The notes under the pieces: model-generated | Database searches by the model: none | Told to the model about the DNA's origin: nothing | What the model saw: the letters and a program-made list of their open reading frames with translations, nothing else | Part shown: one piece after another, positions 1 to 9,060 of the stretch | Layout of the letters: each line of letters starts with the position of its first letter | Position numbering within the stretch: the stretch's first letter is position 1 | Assembly: GCA_017620055.1 (NCBI GenBank) | Contig: JAFZRD010000168.1 | Coordinates: 1 to 18,539 of the forward strand | DNA length: 18,539 nt | Reading direction: 5' to 3' | Origin: Lachnospiraceae bacterium | GTDB lineage: Bacteria; Bacillota_A; Clostridia; Lachnospirales; Lachnospiraceae | Made by a program: the position numbers and the translations under genes

Positions 1-1756
1 CGGACAGTTCGTGGGCGGCGGTGACCTCATAATGGGAACCATCGTGTTCATCATCCTGATAATCATACAGTTCATGGTCATCAATAAAGGTTCGGAAAGA
101 GTTGCCGAAGTTACCGCGAGATTCACGCTCGACGCGATGCCCGGTAAACAGATGGCCATCGATGCCGACCTTAACACCGGAGCCATTACCGATGAGGAAG
201 CCAAAGAGGCTCGTGCCAAGATCCAGGAGGAGTCAAGCTTCTTCGGATCCATGGATGGTGCGGTCAAGTACGTAAAGGGAGATGCGACCGCAGGTCTCAT
301 CATAACGTTTGTAAACATTATCGGCGGAATCGCGATGGGAATGCTGCGTCAGGGAATGGACTTCAACGCGGCCATTTCCAAATACACGATCCTGACGATA
401 GGTGACGGACTCGTATCACAGATACCGTCGCTTCTGATATCGCTCTCAACAGGTATCCTCGTAACAAAAGGATCCAAGGAAGCGGACTTCGGAAACATCA
501 TCGTGTCACAGCTGTTCGGAATGCCCAAGGCGATGTATTTCGTCGGCGGTGTCATTTGTTTCCTCGGAGTCGTCACACCCCTGAGCATGGTCCTGTTCCT
601 GACGATAGGACTTCTGTTCATCGTAGGAGGACGTATTGTTGCGAACAATATCGAGGTGAGCAAGACCGAACGGTCGGTCGAGACTGCGGAAGAGGAAGCC
701 GAGGAAGTCCGAAAACCCGAGAATGTCGTATCGCTCCTTCAGGTCGATCCGATCGAGCTCGAGTTCGGTTACGGTATCATCCCGCTCGCCGATGTCAACC
801 AGGGCGGTGACCTTCTCGACCGAGTCGTAATGATCCGTCGACAGGTCGCACTCGAACTCGGTACCGTTGTGCCCATAATCAGACTGAGGGATAACATACA
901 GCTCAACCCCAACCAGTACATAATCAAGATCAAGGGCATACAGGTCAGTGAAGGTGAGATACTGTTCGACCATTACATGGCCATGAACCCCGGTTTTGTT
1001 GAAGAAGAGATATCGGGTATCCAGACGTTCGAGCCTTCGTTCCACCTGCCCGCGATATGGATAACCGAGTCACAGAGAGAGCGTGCGGAGAGTCTCGGCT
1101 ACACGGTCGTCGATCCGCCTTCGATCATCGCGACGCACCTTACCGAAGTCATCCGTCAGCACATATCGGAGCTTCTCACGCGTCAGGATGTTCAGAACCT
1201 CATCAACAACATCAAGGAGACGAACCCGTCGCTTGTTGACGAACTGACACCGAAGCTTCTCGGCCTCGGAGAGATACAGAAGGTTCTTCAGAACCTGTTA
1301 AAAGAGGGCATATCGATCAGAGACCTTCTGTCCATATTCGAAACTCTCGCGGATCATGCAACGGTCACAAGGGATACGGACGTTCTGACCGAGTATGTGC
1401 GTCAGAGCCTTAAGCGCGCGATATCCGCGAAGTACTTTGCTGCAAACGAGGCAACGAGCGTCGTGACGCTCGATCCGAAGATAGAGCAGGAGATCATGAA
1501 CTCCGTCAAACAGACCGAGCAGGGCGCATACCTCACACTCGATCCCGACAGGACAAAAGATATCATGAACTCTGTCGGGGAGGAAGTCGCAAAGCTCGAG
1601 AATCTCGGCAGGAATCCGATCGTGATCACCTCGCCGATCGTCAGGATGTATTTCAAAAAACTCACGGAAGATTACTATCCGGATCTAATTGTAGTATCAT
1701 ATAATGAGATTGATTCGAATGTTGAATTGCAATCAGTCGGAATGGTGACAGCATAA
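1..1756 (+). CDS. flhA: Flagellar export gate protein FlhA (5' end outside window)
   Basis: FlhA forms the nonameric ring of the flagellar type III export gate in the cytoplasmic membrane and docks export chaperones with its cytosolic domain. The frame is open from base 2, so the start lies upstream; roughly the first hundred residues of the usual ~690 are missing. The visible part begins inside the membrane domain with the family signature around RVAEVTARFTLDAMPGKQMA (nt 101-157), followed by the conserved charged FHIPEP-type loop and further membrane segments near nt 290-650. An acidic linker follows (nt 680-710), and then the cytosolic domain, which opens with VDPIELEFGYGIIPLAD and runs to the end. 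The stop is directly followed by the flhF ATG (TAAATG), so the two are translationally coupled. No frameshift or missing motif is seen. The assignment is secure. Confidence 0.97.
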   Translation, partial: GQFVGGGDLIMGTIVFIILIIIQFMVINKGSERVAEVTARFTLDAMPGKQMAIDADLNTGAITDEEAKEARAKIQEESSFFGSMDGAVKYVKGDATAGLIITFVNIIGGIAMGMLRQGMDFNAAISKYTILTIGDGLVSQIPSLLISLSTGILVTKGSKEADFGNIIVSQLFGMPKAMYFVGGVICFLGVVTPLSMVLFLTIGLLFIVGGRIVANNIEVSKTERSVETAEEEAEEVRKPENVVSLLQVDPIELEFGYGIIPLADVNQGGDLLDRVVMIRRQVALELGTVVPIIRLRDNIQLNPNQYIIKIKGIQVSEGEILFDHYMAMNPGFVEEEISGIQTFEPSFHLPAIWITESQRERAESLGYTVVDPPSIIATHLTEVIRQHISELLTRQDVQNLINNIKETNPSLVDELTPKLLGLGEIQKVLQNLLKEGISIRDLLSIFETLADHATVTRDTDVLTEYVRQSLKRAISAKYFAANEATSVVTLDPKIEQEIMNSVKQTEQGAYLTLDPDRTKDIMNSVGEEVAKLENLGRNPIVITSPIVRMYFKKLTEDYYPDLIVVSYNEIDSNVELQSVGMVTA

Positions 1757-2965
1757 ATGATAATCAAGAAGTTTCAGGCCAAAACAGAAGAAGAGGCGGT
1801 ATCCGCTGCAAAGAGGGAGATGGGCGAGAACGTCGTCATCATGAGTACCCGCTCGCTCAAGAAGAGAGGATTCCTAAGCTTTCTTGCCAAGCCCGTCATG
1901 GAAGTGACGGTCGGCATGGAAGAGGAGAGCGAGAAGAGTACGGATAACGCTTTTTCAATGCTCGCAAGACAGAGTGTCGCGCGCGAGGGTATCAACCGCG
2001 GGATGACTCCTTCCAAGCATGTACTGTATGATGACGAACCTGTCCGCGAAGAGGCGGACAAGAGCAAGAAGGTGATCGAGCAGAGACTTGACAACCTCCA
2101 GTCGCTTCTCGAGAAGCAGCTGACAAAGGCTCCGGAGAAAGATGAGTTCGCGGAAAAAGAGGATGAGGATTCATCCGTTGCATTCTTAAAGCTCATATAC
2201 AAGACGCTGATCGACAATGAGGTCGCGGAGAAGTACGCCAACGAACTTCTCGACGAGATAGGCAAGATCAACACGCAGAAAGCGAGTGTTGATTTCATAC
2301 TCGGAAACATCTATCAGAAGATGATACTTAAGTTCGGCCAGCCGGTGACTATACCGCTCGGGCTTGAACGCCAGCGTGTGATTTTCTTCATAGGACCGAC
2401 AGGTGTCGGCAAGACGACAACTATCGCGAAGATCGCATCGCAGCTTTGCGTCAATCACAAGAAGAAGGTCGTGCTCCTTACGACCGATACATACAGGATC
2501 GCGGCGGCGGAACAGCTCCGCACGTACGCGAGCATCCTCGACGTTCCGTTCAGGGTCATCTACACCGAAGACGAGATGATGACTTCGATCAGGGACTACA
2601 AAGACTATGATTATATCCTCGTCGATACGGCGGGGCATTCGCAGCATAATGCCGACCAGAAGGATTCTATGGCGCATTTCCTTAGAAGCGTTGACGATAC
2701 CGTTGACAAGGATACGTATCTTGTTGTCAGCGCCACGACCAAATACCGCGACCTTCTCGCGATAGCCGATGCTTACTCGGAGTTCACCGATTACAAGCTC
2801 ATCTTCACGAAGCTCGATGAGACGACTACACTCGGTAATCTGTTCAATCTGTGCATGCACACCGGTGCTTCAATGTCGTACGTAACGTGCGGACAGAATG
2901 TGCCTGATGATATCGAAGTATTTTCGCCGCAGGCGACCGTCAAGCAGCTCCTGGGAGGTAAATGA
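1757..2965 (+). CDS. flhF: SRP-type GTPase FlhF, flagellar placement
   Basis: FlhF is a signal-recognition-particle family GTPase that directs where and how many flagella are built, working with FlhG at the membrane. The 402-residue protein has an N-terminal basic region (about 1-50) and a charged, coiled linker (about 95-140). The helical N domain comes next (about 140-200), and then the G domain. G-domain motifs are all present: P-loop GPTGVGKT at 213-220, the insertion-box motif DTYRIAAAEQL from 244, G3 DTAG at 290-293 and G4 TKLD at 351-354. The residue after DTAG is His rather than the Arg usual in SRP GTPases. It starts at the base after the flhA stop and overlaps the flhG reading frame at ATGA (2962-2965). 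Length and domain order fit the family. Confidence 0.96.
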   Translation: MIIKKFQAKTEEEAVSAAKREMGENVVIMSTRSLKKRGFLSFLAKPVMEVTVGMEEESEKSTDNAFSMLARQSVAREGINRGMTPSKHVLYDDEPVREEADKSKKVIEQRLDNLQSLLEKQLTKAPEKDEFAEKEDEDSSVAFLKLIYKTLIDNEVAEKYANELLDEIGKINTQKASVDFILGNIYQKMILKFGQPVTIPLGLERQRVIFFIGPTGVGKTTTIAKIASQLCVNHKKKVVLLTTDTYRIAAAEQLRTYASILDVPFRVIYTEDEMMTSIRDYKDYDYILVDTAGHSQHNADQKDSMAHFLRSVDDTVDKDTYLVVSATTKYRDLLAIADAYSEFTDYKLIFTKLDETTTLGNLFNLCMHTGASMSYVTCGQNVPDDIEVFSPQATVKQLLGGK

Positions 2966-3843
2966 TGGATCAGGCAGAAGGACTTCGGAACATAATCAAA
3001 AACAGTGCGCTGCAGAGCCGGCCCGCGGCAAGGGTCATAACCGTCACGAGCGGTAAAGGCGGCGTCGGCAAATCAAACGTGTCGATCAATCTTGCCGTCC
3101 AGTTCAGAAGGCTCGGCAAAAAGGTGCTGATATTCGACGCGGACTTCGGAATGGCCAATATTGAGGTCATGTTCGGCGCGATACCGAAGCATAATCTTGC
3201 GGACCTTATATACCACGGCAAGAACATTCGCGAGATCATAACGATGGGACCTATGGACATAGGATTCATTTCGGGCGGCTCGGGTATCGCAAGCCTTTCA
3301 AATCTCGGGAAGGATTACATCGATTATCTGATCAAGAACTTAAGCGAACTCGACCTTCTTGCCGATATAATAATAATAGACACCGGTGCGGGGATCAGCG
3401 ATGCGGTGCTTGAATTCCTCGTGGCAAGCGGTGAGATACTTCTCGTTACGACGCCGGAGCCGACATCGATCACGGATTCGTATTCGCTCCTTAAAGCGCT
3501 CGGCAGACATCCTAAGTTTGACCGCGCCAACACAGCGATCAAAGTCGTTGCGAACAAGGTCGGCAGCTTTGAGGAAGGCCGTCAGCTGTACACGAAGCTC
3601 AACGCAGTCGTGAACAGATACCTGAAGATACCGCTCATGCTGATCGGTGTCATACCCGAAGATCACGAACTCGTCAAGGCAGTCATGCAGCAGATGCCGA
3701 TATCGATACAGAATCCGAATTCCAAGTCCGCGCAGGCTTTTACCGACCTGGCGACGGCGCTCGAGACGGGCGCGACCGACCCGGTATATCATAAGCGCGG
3801 GATGTCGGGATTCTTTGCTTCAATGGTAAGGGGATACAGATAG
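2965..3843 (+). CDS. flhG: MinD-like ATPase FlhG (YlxH), FlhF partner
   Basis: FlhG is a MinD/ParA-type ATPase that limits flagellar number and stimulates the FlhF GTPase. The extreme N-terminus reads MDQAEGLRNII, which is the DQAxxLR activator element known to bind FlhF. The deviant Walker A motif GKGGVGKS lies at residues 30-37, a DADFGMANI Walker A' segment follows, and DTGAGIS marks the Walker B region. Two in-frame ATGs exist, at 2962 and 2965. The GGAGG at 2954-2958 is 6 bases from the second and only 3 from the first, so 2965 is preferred, although 2962 (ATGA overlap with flhF) remains possible. The 292-residue length is normal. A Gly/Arg-ending C-terminal tail (FFASMVRGYR) could be the membrane-targeting helix of this family. 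Confidence 0.95.
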   Translation: MDQAEGLRNIIKNSALQSRPAARVITVTSGKGGVGKSNVSINLAVQFRRLGKKVLIFDADFGMANIEVMFGAIPKHNLADLIYHGKNIREIITMGPMDIGFISGGSGIASLSNLGKDYIDYLIKNLSELDLLADIIIIDTGAGISDAVLEFLVASGEILLVTTPEPTSITDSYSLLKALGRHPKFDRANTAIKVVANKVGSFEEGRQLYTKLNAVVNRYLKIPLMLIGVIPEDHELVKAVMQQMPISIQNPNSKSAQAFTDLATALETGATDPVYHKRGMSGFFASMVRGYR

Positions 3844-3863
3844 GTAACGAACAGGAGGGTATC

Positions 3864-4592
3864 ATGATTTCCAAATTTGTCCAGATAGGCAACAAAATAG
3901 AGATCGAGTCGATCAAGAAAACGACCGACGAGCTCGGAGAGGTCACGAGAAAATCATATCGCAGCGAACTGTATGATATCGAGTCGGAAGATATCATCAA
4001 GATCGCGATGCCTATGGAACAGAGCAAGATCGTGCTCCTGCCGGTCGATGCCGAGTACAGCCTGTGCTTCTATACCCCGAACGGCCTGTATCAGTGTCTT
4101 GCAAGAGTCGTTGAGAGATACAAGAGCAACAATCTGTTCGTACTCTCGATGGAGCTTGAGACCGATCTTCAGAAATACCAGAGAAGAGAGTATTACCGTC
4201 TGAACACGGTGCTCGACATGAAGAGCAAAGCGATCGATCCGGATGCCAAGTCACCCGGGCTCGAGCAGGTTCAGTTCATAGATACGGACCTCACGTTCGA
4301 TAACGGAACGATGGTCGATATAAGCGGCGGCGGTGCGAGGTTCATCTCGAAGGTCCAGTATACGGAAGGATCCCTGATAAGATTCCAGTTCTCGCTGTTC
4401 GTAAACGGTGAGGTCACGGAGTACAAGCTCGTCGGCAAGGTGCTCAAGTCATCGCCGATCGAGAACAGGGAAGATTCGTTTGAGAACCGCATCCAGTTCG
4501 TTAACATGGTTAATGACGACAGGGAGAGCATAATCAAGTATATCTTCGAAGAAGAGCGTAAACAGCGGCATCGCGAACGCGGAACACTGTAA
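3864..4592 (+). CDS. YcgR-like PilZ protein, c-di-GMP flagellar brake
   Basis: This 242-residue protein has a YcgR/YpfB layout: an N-terminal all-beta YcgR-type domain (about 5-95) followed by a PilZ domain (about 105-230). Both c-di-GMP contacts of PilZ are intact: RxxxR at R108-R112 inside QRREYYRLN, and DxSxxG at D152-G157 (DISGGG). In Escherichia coli and Bacillus the homologues slow the flagellar motor when c-di-GMP rises, so a motor brake is the natural reading here; the partner (MotA or the switch) is inferred. A strong AGGAGG at 3853-3858 sits 5 bases before the ATG. The gene lies between flhG and cheB, 20 bases after the former and 22 before the latter, in the flagellar transcript. 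Family assignment is firm; physiological output is inferred. Confidence 0.9.
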   Translation: MISKFVQIGNKIEIESIKKTTDELGEVTRKSYRSELYDIESEDIIKIAMPMEQSKIVLLPVDAEYSLCFYTPNGLYQCLARVVERYKSNNLFVLSMELETDLQKYQRREYYRLNTVLDMKSKAIDPDAKSPGLEQVQFIDTDLTFDNGTMVDISGGGARFISKVQYTEGSLIRFQFSLFVNGEVTEYKLVGKVLKSSPIENREDSFENRIQFVNMVNDDRESIIKYIFEEERKQRHRERGTL

Positions 4593-4614
4593 AATAAGGG
4601 GTTTCGGAGGGAAA

Positions 4615-5802
4615 ATGAAGAAAAAAATTCTCATCATCGATGACTCTGCACTCATGAGAAGAGTGTTTTGTGATATAATTAATGCCGATGACAGGTTTGA
4701 GGTTGTAAATACCGCAACCGACGGCGCTGAAGGCTTTAAGTATATCTGCCAGAAGTCATACGATGCGGTCGTCCTCGATGTATACATGCCAAGGATGACC
4801 GGATTACAGCTTCTGGAGGAGATGCAGAAGTCGAATGTGAGTGCGAGAGTCCTTATGGCCAGCACCACAACGAGCGAAGGCGCGAGGGAGACCATCGACG
4901 CATTGTCTCTCGGGGCGATTGATTTTATCAAGAAGCCCGAGAATGTGGCGGATGCAAGACTGGACACTTTCTCAAAGCGTTTTCTGGACCTGCTGAACAC
5001 TGTCGCAAATGCTTCCATGCCGAAGTTCGGCGGTGCAGTGGCGGCATCAAAGGCAGCGGGCGAGCGCAGTCACACGTTCACAAAGCGTTTCGACGTCAAC
5101 ATCCATACGACCGCCGAAGAGATCGCGCGCAAGAGAGATGCGGTGATGGCGGCTGTGGCCAAAACGGCGACGGTACCGAAGTCACCGGATGAGGTCAAGC
5201 TTCGAAACGTTGAACACAAAGGGCGTAACAGGATCGTGGCAATAGCCAGTTCCACGGGAGGCCCGAAGGCCCTGTGCGAAGTGATACCTCTGCTTCCCGC
5301 AGGATTGCCTGTCCCGGTACTCCTCGTACAGCATATGCCCCCGGGATTTACGGCATCGCTTGCCGACAGACTCAATGAGCTTTCGAAGATCGCGGTCACT
5401 GAGGCCAAGGACGGAGAAGCGCTCGTTCCCGGACATGTGTATATCGCTCCCGGCGGTAAGCACATGAAGATCGAGAAGAGAGGCGGTTCGCATTACGTGA
5501 AGTATTCGGATGAGCCGACAAGGGAAGGAGTCAAGCCAAGCGCCAATTACATGTACGAGTCGCTCGCAGGCTGTGATTACGACGAAGTTATATGCGTGGT
5601 CATGACCGGAATGGGAATGGACGGTACGGTAGGTATCAAGAATCTCGACCTGAAAAAACAGACATATATCATCGCTCAGGATCAGGACACTTCTACAGTG
5701 TACGGAATGCCAAAGGCAATCGCTCAGACCGGACTGGTCAGCGAAGTCGTTCCGCTAAATCAACTTGCGGGACAGATTACTAAGAACGTGGGGGTACGTT
5801 AA
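4615..5802 (+). CDS. cheB: Chemotaxis response regulator methylesterase/deamidase CheB
   Basis: CheB removes methyl groups from, and deamidates, chemoreceptor glutamyl/glutaminyl sites to reset sensitivity. The 395-residue protein has a receiver domain (about 1-120) with acidic pocket D9-D10, phosphoacceptor D55, T84 and K106. A long linker (about 125-200) leads to the methylesterase domain (about 203-390). The catalytic triad is visible: S213 in ASSTGG, H240 in VQHMPPGF and D336 in TGMGMDG. The linker is somewhat long and rich in Lys, Ala and Thr. The start is fixed by GGAGG at 4606-4610, 4 bases before the ATG. The cheA start follows the stop after 2 bases. Phosphorylation by CheA is expected to activate it. 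Confidence 0.97.
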   Translation: MKKKILIIDDSALMRRVFCDIINADDRFEVVNTATDGAEGFKYICQKSYDAVVLDVYMPRMTGLQLLEEMQKSNVSARVLMASTTTSEGARETIDALSLGAIDFIKKPENVADARLDTFSKRFLDLLNTVANASMPKFGGAVAASKAAGERSHTFTKRFDVNIHTTAEEIARKRDAVMAAVAKTATVPKSPDEVKLRNVEHKGRNRIVAIASSTGGPKALCEVIPLLPAGLPVPVLLVQHMPPGFTASLADRLNELSKIAVTEAKDGEALVPGHVYIAPGGKHMKIEKRGGSHYVKYSDEPTREGVKPSANYMYESLAGCDYDEVICVVMTGMGMDGTVGIKNLDLKKQTYIIAQDQDTSTVYGMPKAIAQTGLVSEVVPLNQLAGQITKNVGVR

Positions 5803-5804
5803 TT

Positions 5805-7946
5805 ATGGATGTAAGCCAATATCTCGGAATTTTCCTCGATGAAACAAACGAACATTTGCAGACTCTTTCGGATCAGCTGATGATCCTCGAGAATGAGCCG
5901 GAGAACGAAGATACCATAAATGAGATCTTCCGTGCGGCGCATTCCCTTAAGGGTATGGCCGGAACGATGGGCTACAAGAGGATGCAGAACCTGACCCATG
6001 ACATGGAGAACGTATTCTCCGAAGTCAGAAACGGCAAGATCAAGGTCGACGGACACATGGTGGATATCCTGTTCCAGGCACTTGACGCGCTGGAGGAGTA
6101 CAGGGAGAACATCTCCGAAAACCAGGATGAAGGCACGAACGATAACGAGCCTATCATCAAGGAGCTTCAGGCTATCCTCAACGGAGGAGCGGCCGGCGGT
6201 GCAGCTCCCAAGAAAGAAGCTGCAGCTGACGAAGCAAAGGCACCCGAGAAGGAAGCAGCGGCTTCGGGATCCGGTGAAGAAGGCAAGTGGAACGACATAG
6301 TCCTTCACGAGCCCGAACAGCATGTCATTTCGGAAGCGATCAAGAACAAATCCCAGGTATACGGCATAACGGTATTTATTCAGGAATCCTGCATACTTAA
6401 AGCGGCAAGGGCATTCCTCGTGTTCAAAGCTCTGGAGGAGATGGGTGAGGTCATCATTTCGGAACCTTCGGTGCAGGATATAGAAGATGAGAAGTTTGAT
6501 TTTGACTTCTCATTGTACTTCGTAACGGAGGCATCACTTGACAAGGTTAAGGAAGCCGTAATGAGCGTTTCCGAGATCGACAGATGCATAGCTGATGTTA
6601 TCGATATGGACAAGGCCAAGATAGCAAACGAGGACGAAGAGGAAGAAGAGGCTGCTTCATCCGCAACGGGACAGACAGAGTCTTCCGTTCCCGCTTCGGC
6701 TCCCGACACTGCTTCAAATGCGCCCGCACCTGCAGCAAAGGATGCAAAGGGCGGCGACAACAAGAAGGGCGGAGCGGCGAAGCCCGCGGTCAACAGGACG
6801 GTCCGTGTTGATATCGAAAAGCTCGACGTTCTCATGAACCTTGTATCCGAGCTTATCATCGCCAAGAACTCACTTGTAAGTTTCGCAACGAGCGAGACCC
6901 AGAGTGCTCATTCCGGATTCAATGAGCAGATCGAATACCTCGAGAGCGTTACCACGAACCTTCATGAGTCTGTCATGAAAGTACGAATGGTTCCTATCGA
7001 GAGTGTTGTCAATAAATTCCCTCGTATGATCAGGGATCTGTCCAAGAAGCTTAACAAGCAGATGGAACTGCATATGAGCGGTGAAGAAACAGAACTTGAC
7101 CGTACGGTTGTCGACGAGATCGGTGATCCTCTGATGCACCTTCTTCGTAACAGTGCGGATCACGGACTCGAGTCGCTCGATCTTCGTCGTGAGCGCGGCA
7201 AGAGCGATGTCGGCCAGATATACCTCGATGCTTACCAGGACGGTAACAACGTTGTTATCGAAGTAAGGGATGACGGTAACGGTATCGATACCGAAGCTGT
7301 CAAGAAGAAAGCGATCGAGCGCGGAACCATCACACCCGAGCAGGCAGAGACGATGAGCGAGAAGGATATAATAGATCTTCTGTTCCTTCCGAGCTTCTCG
7401 ACAGCCAAGGTCGTATCGGACGTATCTGGAAGAGGCGTTGGTCTTGATGTCGTAAGGAGCAAGATCGGAGCACTCGGCGGTGACGTTTCCGTCAAGACAA
7501 AGCTCGGTGAGGGAAGCACATGGACGATCAGACTTCCTCTTACACTTGCGATCATACAGGCTCTCATGGTTGTTGTCGGTGAAGAGAAGTATGCGATCTC
7601 ACTCGGAAGCATCCAGACGATCGAAGATGTTGCCGAAGAAGATATCAAGTACGTTGAGGCACGTGAAGTCATCAACCTGCGTGATACGGTCATCCCGATC
7701 ATCAGACTCCGTGATGTGCTCGGCGTTGAGACCGAGAAGGAAAAGACTTCCAATATGGTCGTTATCATCGTCAAGAAGGGCGATCAGCTTGCAGGTCTTG
7801 TTGTAGACGAACTCATCGGTCAGCAGGAGATCGTTATCAAGTCACTCGGTAAATACATCAACTGCAGCTCGCGTCTCATATCGGGCGCAACTATCCTCGG
7901 TGACGGCGAAGTTGCTCTGATACTCGATGCCAACGTTTTGATTTAG
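5805..7946 (+). CDS. cheA: Chemotaxis histidine kinase CheA
   Basis: CheA phosphorylates CheY and CheB in response to receptor state. All five domains are present in the 713 residues. P1 (about 1-105) carries phosphorylated H46 in AAHSLKG. A Lys/Ala/Glu-rich linker leads to P2 (about 185-268), the CheY/CheB docking domain. A second Ala/Pro/Ser-rich linker of about 60 residues leads to P3 dimerisation (from about 330, VDIEKLDVLMNLVSEL). The P4 ATPase shows an N box (LLRNSADHGLE, near 445), G1 (DDGNGID, near 488) and G2 (GRGVGLDVV, near 543). P5 (about 575-713) is the CheW-like regulatory domain. The ATG lies 2 bases after the cheB stop; only a loose GGGGG (5790-5794) serves as ribosome site, so coupling to cheB is likely. 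The stop runs into the cheW leader. Confidence 0.97.
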   Translation: MDVSQYLGIFLDETNEHLQTLSDQLMILENEPENEDTINEIFRAAHSLKGMAGTMGYKRMQNLTHDMENVFSEVRNGKIKVDGHMVDILFQALDALEEYRENISENQDEGTNDNEPIIKELQAILNGGAAGGAAPKKEAAADEAKAPEKEAAASGSGEEGKWNDIVLHEPEQHVISEAIKNKSQVYGITVFIQESCILKAARAFLVFKALEEMGEVIISEPSVQDIEDEKFDFDFSLYFVTEASLDKVKEAVMSVSEIDRCIADVIDMDKAKIANEDEEEEEAASSATGQTESSVPASAPDTASNAPAPAAKDAKGGDNKKGGAAKPAVNRTVRVDIEKLDVLMNLVSELIIAKNSLVSFATSETQSAHSGFNEQIEYLESVTTNLHESVMKVRMVPIESVVNKFPRMIRDLSKKLNKQMELHMSGEETELDRTVVDEIGDPLMHLLRNSADHGLESLDLRRERGKSDVGQIYLDAYQDGNNVVIEVRDDGNGIDTEAVKKKAIERGTITPEQAETMSEKDIIDLLFLPSFSTAKVVSDVSGRGVGLDVVRSKIGALGGDVSVKTKLGEGSTWTIRLPLTLAIIQALMVVVGEEKYAISLGSIQTIEDVAEEDIKYVEAREVINLRDTVIPIIRLRDVLGVETEKEKTSNMVVIIVKKGDQLAGLVVDELIGQQEIVIKSLGKYINCSSRLISGATILGDGEVALILDANVLI

Positions 7947-7960
7947 TGGGAGGACAGAAT

Positions 7961-8422
7961 ATGGATGCGTTAAATATTGCCAGGGAATATGACAGTGTTC
8001 AGTATATAGTTATCAAGATCGGCGAGGAGCAGTACGGTATAGATATCAGTTATATCGACAACATCGTCAGGATGCAGAGCATTACGCGCGTGCCCGATGT
8101 TCAGCCGTACTTTGCGGGCGTTATCAACATCCGTGGCGAGGTTGTTCCGGTAATGAGCCTGCGCCTTAAAATGGGGCTCGAGGCAGATGTATATGAGAAC
8201 AAGACGAGGATCATAATCGTTAAGCTTGAGAACAATGCTCCGATCGGACTCATCGTTGATGAAGTCAAAGAGGTAGTCACTCTTGATGAGACTTCGATCG
8301 ATGAAGTCATCCGTGACAGCAAAGTTGATGAGACATACATCAACGGCATAGGCAAGAACGGCGACACGCTGATCTCACTTCTGGATCTCAATGCGGTCAT
8401 CAGTGATAAGGAAAATTCATAA
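7961..8422 (+). CDS. cheW: Chemotaxis coupling protein CheW
   Basis: CheW links receptors to CheA in the chemosensory array. The 153-residue protein is a single CheW domain: YIVIKIGEEQYGIDI at the N-terminus, the INIRGEVVPVMSLR core and the GLIVDEVKEVV segment are characteristic. An upstream in-frame GTG overlaps the cheA stop (7946), but GGGAGGA at 7948-7954 stands 6 bases before the ATG at 7961, which is therefore taken as the start. The gene is packed between cheA and cheC; its TAA stop abuts the cheC ATG. No unusual residues are noted. Confidence 0.95.
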   Translation: MDALNIAREYDSVQYIVIKIGEEQYGIDISYIDNIVRMQSITRVPDVQPYFAGVINIRGEVVPVMSLRLKMGLEADVYENKTRIIIVKLENNAPIGLIVDEVKEVVTLDETSIDEVIRDSKVDETYINGIGKNGDTLISLLDLNAVISDKENS

Positions 8423-9040
8423 ATGGCAAAAGTTGATCTTAACAACATGGAAGGAGTATATTTCGATGTACTCCGCGAAATAGGTAATATCGGAGCCGGC
8501 AACGCAACGACGGCTCTTGCCCAGATGATCGGTACCAAAGTCGACATGCACGTACCCAAGGTTGACCTTTTGGATTTCTCGGAGGTCGGCGAAGCCATGG
8601 GCGGAGAGGAACAGATAATGGCCGGTATATATCTCATTGTAGAGGGAGATATATCGGGATCCATCATGTTCCTTCTGGAAAAATCATCCGCCAAGGCTCT
8701 TGTGGCAAAGCTTATGGGTACGGCCAACGAAGACCCGACAGGTGATTTTGACGAGATGGAGCTCTCGGCTCTTAAAGAGATCGGAAACATCATCACGGGT
8801 TCGTATCTGTCATCGCTTTCGACACTTACAAACCTGAACATCTATCCTTCTCCGCCGGATATATCGATCGATATGTGCGCAGCGATCCTGTCTGTGCCGG
8901 CCATCGAATTCGGTGCGATCGGTGACAAGATGCTTCTAATCGCCACCGAGTTCACGGATGATGTCAAGCTTGAAGGATACTTCATCCTTGTGCCGGACCT
9001 TGAATCGTACGATAAGATACTTACATCTCTCGGGATGTAA
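8423..9040 (+). CDS. cheC: CheY-phosphate phosphatase CheC
   Basis: CheC dephosphorylates CheY-P and is the partner of CheD in the adaptation feedback known from Bacillus subtilis. Both active-site half-motifs of the CheC/CheX/FliY family are intact in the 205 residues: D15-E19-N22 (DVLREIGN) and S115-E119-N122 (SALKEIGN), each followed by the expected downstream Pro. The family's typical two-fold internal repeat is visible in these twin EIGN segments. The full length, without the FliN domain of FliY, supports CheC rather than FliY. The ATG immediately follows the cheW TAA. A moderate AAGGA at 8408-8412, 10 bases upstream, suggests coupling with cheW translation. The cheD gene follows after 20 bases. 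Confidence 0.95.
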   Translation: MAKVDLNNMEGVYFDVLREIGNIGAGNATTALAQMIGTKVDMHVPKVDLLDFSEVGEAMGGEEQIMAGIYLIVEGDISGSIMFLLEKSSAKALVAKLMGTANEDPTGDFDEMELSALKEIGNIITGSYLSSLSTLTNLNIYPSPPDISIDMCAAILSVPAIEFGAIGDKMLLIATEFTDDVKLEGYFILVPDLESYDKILTSLGM

Positions 9041-9060
9041 ATGTGGATATGAGGATATAA

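Noticed and set aside
506..1045. Minus-strand open frame opposite flhA, and similar ones opposite cheA, fapA and pyrH-proximal genes
   Set aside because: Shadow frames of high-GC-wobble coding sequence; no ribosome sites and no recognisable product.
7946..7960. GTG start for cheW overlapping the cheA stop
   Set aside because: GGGAGGA at 7948-7954 is correctly spaced from the ATG at 7961; the GTG has no site.
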